Assembly (NCBI RefSeq): GCF_000439455.1
Contig: NC_021833.1
Coordinates: 558,001 to 622,000, forward strand
Length of the DNA stretch: 64,000 bases
Origin: Spiroplasma diminutum CUAS-1
GTDB taxonomy: Bacteria > Bacillota_I > Bacilli_A > Mycoplasmatales > Mycoplasmataceae
Direction: 5' to 3'
Of this stretch, positions 10,714-20,900 are shown piece after piece. The notes beneath the pieces were generated by a model. It saw nothing but the letters and a program-made list of their open reading frames with translations. It searched no databases and was not told the DNA's origin. The translations under genes were made by a program, and so were the position numbers. Each line of letters starts with the position of its first letter. The first letter of the stretch is position 1.

Positions 10714-13395
10714 AACAGTTTTTTTAACTTTTTTAAGTCTTGACTCTATTTCAGAATTAGTTTTTCTTTCCCTTTTGTCATTGTCTTGTTCTTTACTATC
10801 AGCTCAGTTATTTACAACTGGTGAAGTATCTTCTATAGTTCCATTATCAACTCAAATATATTTTTTCTCATAATCTGGATCTTCTAATTTTTCTAATCCA
10901 TATTCAAGTTCTCTTTCAAATAAACCACTTCTTACAAATCCATCGTCTTTATGTAAAGTTGCTACATCTGATTTTTTTGTTATTTTCTTAGCTTTTGTAA
11001 CTGCATTTTTATCAGCAACAATTGCTGCATATCTTGGTTGATTTCTCATGAATTTTCTTCTGAAGAATTTTTCTCAAATGAAATATGCTAATAATAACAA
11101 TAAGAATAATATTGAGAAAGCAATCAATAAGATTAATCAAAGTGGGAAATTAACTGGAACTGGAACTGGAACTAATAATTTAATTTCAATTGTTGGAATT
11201 TCAATTCCAGTTCTAATAGCAGTTGCTGTTATTTTTAAATCAACATCTTCTCCTGGTTCAATAGCAGTAATTGTTAATTTTCCATCTTTATATTCTGATT
11301 CAAATTTTGCAGGATTAGATGATTCACCAACTTCTTCAAAAGTTGAAATTGCTTCAACTTTAACATCACTGAACATGTGAGCATTTTCAATTGTGAAAGT
11401 TTTTGATTTACCTTCTTTAAGTTTAATGCTATTTCCAATTCCATTAATTGAAAGTTTTGGTTCAATTGCAGTAAATTTAATATTTGCATTTACATTATAT
11501 TGTTCAGTACTTTCAATATTAAAGTTATAGTTTTTGGCCTTTTCGACTGTAAAAGTAATAATTCTATTATCACCATCTTGTCTTTCAGAAACTATAAGAC
11601 CATCAATTTCTTTTGTGATAGCATTTGTATCACTTTTTCATCCTTCAAGTTTATATTCAAATGATTCACCAACAAATAATCCCTTTGCAAATTCTTCATC
11701 AACAAATTTACCAATAACTTTTTCAAGACCAAATTTTGTAAATTTTACAGTAATTGAACCAATTGCAGCTTTATCTTCATCAGATAATAATAAACCATCT
11801 TTTGCTTTAACTTTAAAATCTCAAGTATCACTTGTTGATAAATCGATTGAAGTAATATCATTGACAACTTCTACTTTATTTCCAAGTTGTTTATTAACAT
11901 CCTCAATGATTTCATTAATTAAGTTTTTATCTGTTATGTTTTTTCTTTGTACTTCAATCGAAGTTGAATATTTGCCTTCCCTAATAACATTATTTCAAAC
12001 GTTTCTATTATAATTTGAAATTTTGAATTTTAGAGAATTTGCAAATATAGTATTTTCAAATGATTTTGATGTTTCCTTATATCAATTATCTTTTGTTACA
12101 GTATTACTTAAACTTAAATCATTTGCAATTATTTGTGATTGTTTTTCAACACTTTCACCAATTACTTGCTCTTCTTGTTTTGTTAATTGTCCTGCAATAA
12201 TTAAACTCATAAAGTCTTTTTTAATATTGTCAGCTGATGCTTCAACATTTCCTTTATAAGCTTTATTTACTTCATAGCTTGATAAATTAATAAATTCTCT
12301 TGAATAACCTATTTTTGATCTATCATCTTTTAATCAATAAGTTCCCTTATGTCCTTGATAAGTTTTTGTAAAAGAAAAATCACCTTCTATTACAATTTCT
12401 TCTAAAGTTAAATTTTCATTTTCTGTTTCAGTTAATCCAGAATAGATATTCACTCCTTTTTCAGAAGTAATTTTTAAATTTCCATTGCTTAAAAGTTCCA
12501 TTTCTGAAATTTCATTCACATCATCAATTGTTGAATAAGGATTATTTTTATAATTATCTGCTAAATATTGATCGATTGTCGAATTATTTAATTTATATAT
12601 TTTATTTCCCTCAGCTAATAATGTATAGTTATCATTTAATCTTTCAATAGCTGAAGCATTTTCAATTGGAATATCACTTGATTTATCATCAATTAATACA
12701 ATTGTATTAATTTGTGCCTTTTTATTTAGAGCTAAAAATTGCTTGTTATTATTACCAACATTTATAATTCTCCTTTGGAATTCTTCATTATCCAAACTTG
12801 AACTTGTAATTGATGGTATTAAATTTGATGCATTACCCTGATTGTCAAAAGATATAATCGATATATTATTTTTATCAGACATAATATATAAATTACTTAT
12901 AGAATCAAAAAATGTTGATTTTACTCCCTGTGTCGAATTAAATGTTGCACCTTTTACTTCTGTTATCTTTTTATCATTAATGTCTCAAGTTTCAGTAATA
13001 TCTTCTTGATTAAGTTCAAATTTCAAGACTAATGATGATCTTGCATTAGCTTTATTTGAAAAATATAAACTATTTCCAATTATAAAAATATCTGAATATT
13101 CTAAATTATTTCCTTTAATTAATTCATGTTTTTCACCATTTGGTAAATAAATATAAATTGTAGTCCCTGTTGCAGTAATGAAATAATCATAATCATTTCC
13201 ATCTTCATCTTTCCCTCTTCAAATATTAAAACTTTCATCATTATTTATTTTAATTGATGAATAATTATTATTAGATCATTGTTGTGGTTTTAAAGAATCT
13301 ATTAGAATTTCATGATTTATGCTAAATGCAGTGATATTCGAGATAACAGGTGTACTAATACTTAATGTTGCTAAAATAGTTATTAATTTTTTCAT
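10705..13395 (-). CDS. Large secreted surface protein with C-terminal membrane anchor
   Basis: An 896-residue protein. The N-terminal signal peptide (MKKLITILATLSISTPVIS) lacks a lipobox cysteine. A long extracellular part follows, whose first 300 residues are rich in short Gly/Asn/Asp turns of beta-propeller-like character (inference). Near the end are an immunoglobulin-like stretch (AIEPGEDVDLKITATA), a VPVPVPV spacer, one membrane helix (about residues 770-795) and a basic cytoplasmic tail. Only TGA read as Trp keeps the frame open. GGGGGAAAA precedes the start, 22 bases after the 925-residue gene. It is probably an adhesin or substrate-capture protein; no named family recognised. Confidence 0.8.
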
Positions 13396-13416
13396 ATTAA
13401 ATTATTTTCCCCCTAA

Positions 13417-16194
13417 TTATTTCTTTTTTTCTTCTCTACGTTTTGCTTGTGCAATTTTTGCAGCCTCTTTACCAACTGCTGATTTATAGAATCGTTTACG
13501 AGAAATGAATCATCCTGACATAATCACAAGAATTAAAATTAACATTCCCCCAAATACTAAAATTGGTGGAACTCATCTTGGAAGTGATGAAGGAGTTTTT
13601 AAACCATAAATTGTTACATCAATAGTTGTATAATTCATCTCTCCATTAATATTTGATTGTGTTGAGTTAGTTCTATCAAAATTAAATGCTCTGTCAAAAA
13701 CTCTTACAGTAAAAGTAGAAGAATTTTCTTTAAATGAGTATTTAACTCCATCAATTAATGACAATCCAACTGCAGGGTCTAAATTTTTATGTTGATTTAA
13801 ACGATTTTGAATTTGCAATAAATTTTCTTGATCGTTATTTGTATACAATCCAATACCATTAAATTGCATTTTAGAAACATTTTGTGCAATTGAAATAATA
13901 TCAATTTTATTTACATCATCATTTACTGATTCTCAATTTTTTCCATTCGTATTCATTTTAACTTTAAGTGTTGGTAAAGTAACAAAATCATTTCCATCTT
14001 CAAGATAGAAAAAATCGTTTTCTCCATTTTTTTCATTAGGTCTAATACGTATTCCACTTAAAATAAAATTATTATCCTCATCTAATTTAGGATTCTTTTC
14101 AGCAAAACCTCAACCATTTGTTGAAAATTCATCATTTCCATTAGAAGCATATCAACTATTAATTTCTCAACGTGATTGTTCTAATTCTTTTCATAAAATT
14201 TCATTTTGAAAACCAGGGATTTTCTCTAAAGCTTCTTGAATTTGATTATAAACTCAACCTACTACACTATTAAAATCATCATATTTATCTAAAACATAAT
14301 TTTCTTCTCATGGTATTAATTCTTGTAAATTATATCTATTTGTAAAAATAGTATTTACTGTTTGAATTTTAGAATTTTTAAATCTTGATGTATTTGAAGA
14401 ATTAATGTTTTTAATTAAAATATTACCTGTTTCATTAATCTTTCCGTATATATTTTCAGGAATTAAATTATCATCAGAAATTTCAAGTTCATAATCTGTT
14501 CCTAATTTAGAACCTTCAAAAATATCTCTTACTTTTGGATCATTAATTATTGAATTAACTGTACTAGTTCCATCTGATCCACGTAGAGAATAAGATAATT
14601 TATTCTTTAAATCTTCTTCATATTCTAATTTTCCATTTAATGCAGAACCTGGATTATAAGTAAATCTATTTGTTACCAAATTATTTAAATCATATTTCTC
14701 AAAAACAAATGAATTAAATGTATTTGCATTTTCATCACTTAAAATATATTGAATTCTATTATCATAGTACATAATACTATTTTCCAATGTTGAATATCTT
14801 AACGCTCCTCCTCTTTGTGCAAATGTTGAATCCAGAAATAAAATTTTTCTAGCTATTCCATTTTGACTCATATTTTTTGGATCTTTATATGAATATTGAT
14901 AAACCGAATTTGCAGTTGTTACAACAATATTATAATTTTTATTTATATCATCATAATATGAATAAAAACCATTTATTTTATTTTCTTCAAGAATCTTTTC
15001 ATTATCATATAAAGCTGTAAAGTATTGGGGATCAAGTTCAAATAACAATACTATTTCGTTATTAGCATTACTTGAATCAATATAATAAATTCCAATTTTA
15101 TTTGAAGTAGTATCAGTCGCTGATAAAATAGTATATTGTGGGCTTGAAGACCCTGTATGATCAGTATTTGAAATAAAATTCATTCTTAGATTTTCAAAAT
15201 TTAATACTTCTTGTTTATCAATTGTATTATTTTTTGAATCAATTATATAAGAATTAAATACCTCAGGTTCTTCTGGTGTTAGATTAAAGTTAATAGCTAC
15301 TTTATTATCTGATCCCATAGTAAAAGTTGAATCGTAAATATTTTGAGTTTTGATACCTTGTATTTGAATAGTACTATACTCAACTTCTTCAGGTTTTGAA
15401 AAATCTAATTCCCCTGTATTCAAGTCCACTAACGGATTTAAATTATAAGTTGCAATATAATGTGTATCAAAATTACTATAGAATAGATAAATATGATTAT
15501 CTATATCTGGATCATTTACGCTTCTAGTTGGTACATAAACTTTATTAATTTTTGACATTGCAGGAGTTTTTAAATTAATTTTTTGTTTTTCATTATTAGG
15601 ATTAATATTAGTAATTGTAAGACCTTCTTGATTTTCATTATTATCTATTTTATCGTTTGCATATACTAAATAATTTGTTTTTGAAGTTTGAAAACCATTT
15701 TTTCCATTATAAGTTGTTGTCAATGCTGCAGTTGATCTGTTATAAGTAACTTCCTTAGAGTAAACATCGTTTTCAAAAATTTCAAATCCTTCTTTATTAT
15801 CATTTTTAAGGATATATCCTTTTCCTACACTTGAAGATAAATTATAAATTACATCATTATCCGTATTTTCTCCATCACTATATTTAAAAGAACCCTTAAT
15901 TTGATTAATTGCTTCTTTTAAATCACCACCAATATCTTCACCTTTAACTTTGGTTTCATCAGATACACCGATCCCATAATTTGTATTTCTTTGAACTTCT
16001 AAAAAATTACTATCTTCAGGTACATTTGGATCTAATTCAACTCCTGTAAAAATATCAAATTTTTCACTATTTACTTTTTCAGTTTCTGAAAAGCGAGGTG
16101 AAATATAGTTAAAAATACCAGTCATATCAGCTGTGAGAGCTACTGGTTGTGCAGAAATTGTTAATCCTCCTAATAAAGTTAATAAAGTTTTCAT
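13417..16194 (-). CDS. Large secreted surface protein with C-terminal membrane anchor (first of pair)
   Basis: A 925-residue protein with the same plan as its downstream neighbour: signal peptide (MKTLLTLLGGLTISAQPVAL, no lipobox), about 840 extracellular residues rich in Asn, Ser, Thr and Tyr with repeated strand-turn segments, a membrane helix after SSLPRWVPPILVF, and a basic tail ending REEKKK. The pattern of short strands such as IYYID, YYDNRIQYIL and IYLFYSNF suggests a beta-propeller, by inference. A good -10 box lies 160 bases upstream, so the leader is long. The two genes form one operon. Confidence 0.8.
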
Positions 16195-16354
16195 ATATGT
16201 GTTTTCCTTCCTATTATTTATCTTAATTTTTCAAATTTTTACCCTTAAAGAAAATCTCAAAAATTAAAATAAATAAAACTAACTTTTAATAACCATTTTG
16301 TTTCATGTTATCAAGATTTTTTTATAAAAACCCATTTAGACACATTACAAAATT

Positions 16355-16360
16355 ATTATA
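16355..16360 (-). promoter_or_regulatory. Candidate -10 box of the surface-protein operon
   Basis: The minus strand reads TATAAT here, in CACTATAATAATTTTG. A TTGACT lies 22 bases further upstream, too far to be a normal -35. The start of translation is about 160 bases downstream, implying a long leader with several short AAGTTTTAC-like repeats above it. Confidence 0.4.
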
Positions 16361-16464
16361 GTGAAGTTGAAAGTAAAATAATAGTCAAATCATAAAAAAG
16401 TTTTACTTTCATAAAATATGAGTGATAAAACTTTTATAACACTAAAAAGTTTTACACTTAAAAG

Positions 16465-16491
16465 TAAAAAAAGCCCAGACCGAAGTCTGGA
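16465..16491 (-). terminator. UUCG-capped intrinsic terminator of the noncoding RNA
   Basis: On the minus strand CCAGAC-TTCG-GTCTGG is followed by GC and seven T. It is the most GC-rich terminator in the window. It faces no protein gene, so it must end the RNA transcribed from about 17.0 kb. Confidence 0.9.
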
Positions 16492-16975
16492 CTAAAACTA
16501 TTTAAGGGTAAAATAATTTTAAATTTAACAACTTGAATTGTTCTAGGTACTTATTTGCCTTTTTCAAAGCATTTTACAAGTAGCATTAACTTGTAGTTTC
16601 CTGATCCCGCCCTTACACCCTTTTGTTTATCAAATTCATGATAAACATACAAGAAACTTGGAGATTTTTAATTAATATAATTAATAAACCAATACCTTTA
16701 TCAGAAGAATTCACTTCTAATTATTCTTTTTAACTTAAGAAATATAACCATATTTGTAAGTTCGTAAAAGATACCTTACAATAATTATTATTAATCATTT
16801 TAATAAATATTCAATGAATTCTGGTAATTCTAAAATACTTTTTAATTTGTTATATTTCTTTTATATTTCTAAACAATTGTGTTTTTAACTGTTTTTTGAT
16901 ATATTTATATTAGTTGTTAACTTTTAATCAAGTTAGCAACTACAATTATGTTGTTGTAAGCCCTCCCAAGTTTAT
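16465..16975 (-). ncRNA. Candidate large structured noncoding RNA
   Basis: About 510 bases without a usable ORF in any frame, with local GC islands unusual for this genome. Minus-strand helices: 16963-16973 pairs with 16654-16663 over 10 bp with one bulge, 300 bases apart; hairpin 16625-16646 (8 bp); hairpin 16575-16595 (7 bp); hairpin 16556-16571 with a GAAA tetraloop; 16504-16509 pairs with 16617-16622; 16955-16960 can pair with 16612-16617, which would form a pseudoknot with the first helix. It ends in a UUCG-capped terminator. It matches no RNase P, tmRNA or SRP RNA hallmark that I know. The 5' end is uncertain and may reach about 17140. Confidence 0.65.
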
Positions 16976-17373
16976 AATAACTTCAGGGATATATTACTAT
17001 TATCGATTTCAATAAGATCATTTATCTGAAAAGTATCTATACTTCAAATAACAAATGATGAAAGGATAATATTAATATTTTCCCTTTTTTTATTTTCAGT
17101 TTATCTGAAAAATTTAATGTTCTTAAAAATATATATCTAAAGATTCTAATAATATTAGGATCTTTTTTTCATTTCATATCTACTAAATTAAATTAACACT
17201 TACTTTCTTTATTTTAGTATAAGCCAAAAGATAATTTTTTTTGTTTTTTAATAAACAAATGTTCCTCTGACTGCTTTTATTTTAATATTTTAAAATAAAA
17301 AAGCAAATTAATTTTATAAAAAATAGTCAAATAACATTGATTAAACTTGGGTTTTAAACATTTAAAAATATTT
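16976..17373. other. Gene-free interval with several hairpins
   Basis: About 400 bases without a coding frame. Hairpins are visible at 17018-17057 (ATCATTT with AAATGAT around a second stem), at 17095-17113 (TTTTCAG/CTGAAAA), and at 17143-17172, where a 10-bp stem with a TTTTTTT tail on the plus strand looks like a terminator. The minus strand carries TTATACT near 17216, a possible -10 for the RNA below. Confidence 0.5.
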
Positions 17374-17820
17374 TTAAAAATTATATGGAAAATTTAATTC
17401 CAAAAACTTCTTTCATCCTGGATTTGGTGAATGATTTGGGTAAATATTTCAATATTGTTTTTGAGCATTTTGATAACTATCTGCATTAATTATTTTGTTT
17501 CTTACCAAGTACATAAAAACAATACTTGCACTTCTATTTACTCCTCAAATACAGTGAACATATATTTTTTTATCTTTTATATTATTTTCAATTTGTTGAA
17601 TTGCATCTAATATTAAGTCTTTATCCATATCTTCAATATATGGATAATCTTCAAAATTATATAAAATTCTATTATTTTTATCATCAATTAATTTCTTAGT
17701 TTCTCCTTTTGGATTTTGATCTAAGAATATCTCTTGTGCACAACTTAAAACAAGCTGAGAATCATTTGGGACACTATTCATGTCTCCTAAATATAAATTT
17801 TCTATTATTTTTTTATTCAT
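17374..17820 (-). CDS. Dual-specificity protein phosphatase
   Basis: A 148-residue cytoplasmic phosphatase of the cysteine-dependent superfamily. The active-site loop reads VHCIWGVNRSAS, matching H-C-x5-R with nucleophile Cys and phosphate-binding Arg; the Trp is encoded by TGA. The N-terminus (ENLYLGDMNSV) and the Asp-rich loop ahead of the loop match small DSP/VHR-like enzymes. GAGGTG lies 8 bases before ATG. It follows the unknown gene at 17835-18350 by 14 bases, probably in one transcript. Targets are unknown. Confidence 0.85.
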
Positions 17821-17834
17821 TATATTAACACCTC

Positions 17835-18350
17835 TTATATTCACATTGTTAAGAATTTATTGAAAAATTCTTCTTGAGTATCTATAAATAAGCAATCAAA
17901 ATTAGTTAGACTTTGAGTTGACATATTTTTATTTTTTAAAATATGTACAAAAATATGAAGTTGTCCATCAGTTACTTTTTCTAAAAGAAGAACTGGACCA
18001 ATTTGTAAGGATGGTATTAATGTATTTAATCCCAAAACGCTTGGTTTATCAAGATATAACTCTAAAAGCTTTTCTCTTTCTGCTTTTTCTTTTCCAAAAA
18101 GATCTAAATAGTGAGAAACGGAATTTTGATTACTTGCTTTAACAAGTCAATCTCTATTATCAAATGTGAAATAAAAATTAACAAATTTATAATTTCCATT
18201 TAAATAATGAACTTTATAAACTTCTTTTAGCTCTATTTTAGAATTACCATCCATAACTTGAACATCTTTTGGTTCATAAAATTCTATTTGGCTACATCCT
18301 TGCTTACTTAAAATTGAACTTAACTGCTTTAAAAAATTGTTTGCTTGCAT
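17835..18350 (-). CDS. Cytoplasmic protein of unknown function, operon with the phosphatase
   Basis: A 171-residue soluble protein of mixed helix and strand, with no signal peptide and no membrane helix. It ends FLTMWI after a TGA-encoded Trp. I recognise no family. Its tight coupling to a dual-specificity phosphatase suggests a substrate or partner (inference). Confidence 0.65.
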
Positions 18351-18377
18351 ATTAATACTCCCTTTTTAAAATTATAA

Positions 18378-18410
18378 ATAAAATAACTAGTAAAAAACTA
18401 GTTATTTTAT
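18378..18410. terminator. 13-bp perfect inverted repeat upstream of 18350
   Basis: ATAAAATAACTAG and its complement flank a 7-base loop. With A and T tracts on both sides it can act as a terminator in either direction; it isolates the phosphatase operon from the hydrolase gene. Confidence 0.6.
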
Positions 18411-18749
18411 TTATATAAAAAATAGATTAATTAATAAAGAATCAATTAGCTAAGTGGGATATTAAAAAATTAATTCCTATTATTTCATCTTCTTGAATAC
18501 CTTAAAAGTAAAATTAATTTCAAATCAATAATCAAACAAAGAGCTAAATACAATTATTATTTAACCCTACCTTAATCTAAGGCAATTTAATTTTATCAAT
18601 TTTGTAATTTAAAATATTTATTCCTGAGCATTTTAAAAAAATTTTGAAAAATTAAAATTCCTTTGAATAGTTATTTATATTAATTTTTATAATAAATTAT
18701 TATATTTTTGTCTAAAATTGTTTAAAATCATTTTAAAGGGATGATAATA
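18411..18749. other. Gene-free interval upstream of the hydrolase
   Basis: About 340 bases with no coding frame, tRNA or recognised riboswitch. A short CCTTA/TAAGG hairpin at 18578-18592 is the only structure noted. It must contain the promoter of the hydrolase gene. Confidence 0.4.
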
Positions 18750-19745
18750 ATGAATTACAAAAAAAGTTTGAAAAAACTTAAAAAATATCATTATAATTGA
18801 TTAAATATAACATTTATAATTATTTTATTTCCAGTTGTATTAATATTATCAATTATATGTTCAATAGCATTTGTACCGTACTTATTTAAATACACAAGAA
18901 GTGGTCAATATAAAGGTGTTGAATTTAACACCTATGAGCACTTATTGTATGACTTAGAAGTCAAAAAAATGACAAACTTTAACATTAAAAAAGAACAGAT
19001 AAATGAGTTTTTCATTGGATCTGGATCAGAGCAAATTAGTGCAATTACTGTAAGAAACAAAAATTCAAAAAAATGAGTTATTGGACTTCATGGTTTTAAA
19101 AGAAACAAATATATGGGACTTCGTGGAGTTTATCACTTCTATGATCAAGGATACAATATACTTTGTTTTGATGCATTTGCACATGGATTAACTTATGGTG
19201 CATATTCAGATTTTGGTCTTACAAATGCTAAAGTATTAAATGATGTTATTACATGATTAAAACAAACATTTGATGTAGAAGAAATTGGAGTATTTGGTAC
19301 AAGTATGGGAGCTACAAGTTCTTTATACTTTGCAAAAAAATACTATGAAGAAAACAAAGTAGATTGATTAATTTCAGATTGTCCATTTACTCAAGCAATT
19401 CCTCAAATTAGGTTCTTCTTGAAAAAATATATGATAATACCATGATGATTTATGAGTTTAGGTATTAATAGAAACTTTAAAAAATATGCAAAAGCAAATA
19501 TAAAGGATGTAGATCTACTTAATTTAGGTGAACAAGTACGTGATCTTAAAATATTGTTTATTCATGGAAAAGAAGATGACTTTATAATGTATCACAACTC
19601 TATTGTTTTATATCACTTAAAACATCTATCAGAAAATTCAAATCAAAGTCAACTGAAATTATATGAAAATGCAAAACACTCAAGTTCAATGCATAAAAAC
19701 ATGAAAGACTATATGCAAACAACAATTGGCTTTGTTGTAAAATAA
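18750..19745 (+). CDS. Membrane-anchored alpha/beta hydrolase
   Basis: A 331-residue protein with an N-terminal membrane helix (about residues 20-45) and an alpha/beta-hydrolase domain: oxyanion region VIGLHGFKRN, nucleophile elbow GTSMGA, an acidic residue in FIHGKEDD, and a likely catalytic His in ENAKHSSSM. AAAGGG lies 9 bases before ATG 18750; an in-frame ATG at 18741 is too close to it. A paralogue is at 49518-50546. The substrate is unknown, possibly lipids or peptides at the membrane surface. Confidence 0.85.
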
Positions 19746-19771
19746 AAAACTCGTATATATACGAGTTTTTT
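19744..19771 (+). terminator. Terminator of the hydrolase gene
   Basis: AAAACTCGTAT/ATACGAGTTTTTT directly overlaps the stop codon and ends in a T-tract. Confidence 0.85.
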
Positions 19772-19797
19772 ATTTAATTTATTTAAAATAGAAAATA

Positions 19798-19821
19798 AAA
19801 ACTTCTCTTTTGAGAAGTTTT
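19798..19821 (-). terminator. Terminator of the S1-domain gene
   Basis: AAAACTTCTC and GAGAAGTTTT around a TTTT loop, with a T-rich stretch beyond it on the minus strand; it lies 120 bases past the stop codon at 19943. Confidence 0.6.
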
Positions 19822-19942
19822 TAGCTTAATTATTAATATAAAACAACATCATTTAATAAAAACATTTAGAAATTTAACATAAAGTAAGACAATTGTAAAT
19901 TAATACTAGAACCAAAACCCTATTTAAATAAATGCTAAATTA

Positions 19943-20179
19943 TTATTGTGATACTCTTTTTAATGATAACTTAGCTTGGTCTTTGCTTTCATCTACTGAA
20001 ATAACATATCCATCCATTTGTTGACCTACAGTTACGTAGTCAGCTACGTTAGTAACGTAAGCATCAGCAATTTCTGAAATATGAATTAGACCTTTGTAGA
20101 TTTTACCATCGATTTCAGCATCACAGAATGCACCAAAGTCAACGATTTTAGTAATAGTAATATTTACAATTGTACCCAT
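19943..20179 (-). CDS. S1 RNA-binding domain protein (YugI/GSP13-like)
   Basis: A 78-residue protein that is a single S1/OB-fold domain: VDFGAFCDAEIDGKIYKGLIH and the strand GYVISVDESKDQAKLSLK are diagnostic. Stand-alone S1 proteins of this size bind RNA or the ribosome in Firmicutes. AAGGAGAACAAA precedes the start. Monocistronic. Confidence 0.85.
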   Translation of the reverse strand: MGTIVNITITKIVDFGAFCDAEIDGKIYKGLIHISEIADAYVTNVADYVTVGQQMDGYVISVDESKDQAKLSLKRVSQ

Positions 20180-20288
20180 GTTTTGTTCTCCTTTACTTAT
20201 AACTATAAACTATTTTTTTTATAAAAGTGGAATTAACAATAAAAAAGTAAAAAATAAAGAGAAATAAAAGAAATATTATTTAATTTTT

Positions 20289-20816
20289 CTAAAGTAAAAA
20301 TATTTTAAAATATTCTATTACTTTTAATATATCTAAATTCTTTGGCTTAAGATTATTTGAATTATTTAAACTCATAAAATTATTTTTATATCATTCTAAT
20401 AAGTGACTATACTTTTCTAAACTAAAATCTGAATCTTTATAGTCACTATTTTTTAAATATTCTAATGATATTTCATATCATTTTAATTTTGTATTGTATG
20501 GATAAAAGTCTTTTAAATCTCATTGAATAATGCACTCAAGAATTAAAAAGAAATCTGTTTTAATGGGTTCAAATGAATTATTTTCTGCATAAAAAGAATG
20601 AAATGTATTTATGTAATGCCCTCTTTTTGTCATTTCCTCTACTCATTTAAATATAAGCATATTAAAGTAGTTTCTTTTTAAATCTAAAAATGGTTGCATT
20701 GCTTTATTATTTGGATTTACATTTAAACAATAATCATACATTCCAAATTCTTTTCTTAATGCAGTTAAGCAAAGATCTGGTGAATACTTATAAAGTTCAT
20801 AAGGAATTATTCTCAT
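20289..20816 (-). CDS. Protein of unknown function
   Basis: A 175-residue, Tyr/Asn/Trp-rich, mostly helical protein with no signal peptide. The frame stays open upstream to a stop near 20840, but ATG 20816 is the only standard start; a weak GAAAGAAG lies upstream. The upstream codons also read like protein (LDHERRWTH), so a non-standard start or an eroded 5' end is possible. No family recognised. Confidence 0.5.
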
Positions 20817-20865
20817 ATGAGTTCATCTTCTTTCATGATCTAATGTATTTTAACATTTAATAAAT

Positions 20866-20895
20866 AAAAAACTTAATTACTCAATTAAGTTTTTT
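20866..20895. terminator. Terminator hairpin after the beta-glucoside PTS gene
   Basis: AAAAAACTTAATT and AATTAAGTTTTTT around ACTC, just past the stop of the PTS gene; symmetric and therefore usable in both directions. Confidence 0.8.
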
Positions 20896-20900
20896 ATTTA

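Noticed and set aside
11048-12259. Plus-strand frames inside the large surface-protein genes
   Set aside because: They are antisense to long TGA-read genes with signal peptides and membrane anchors, have no ribosome-binding sites, and encode low-complexity Ser/Thr/Leu-rich products.
16465-17175. RNase P RNA, tmRNA or SRP RNA as identity of the structured region
   Set aside because: No GAGGAAAGUC/ACAGAA core of RNase P, no tRNA-like ends or tag-peptide frame of tmRNA, and no SRP GGAA-type asymmetric loop were found.
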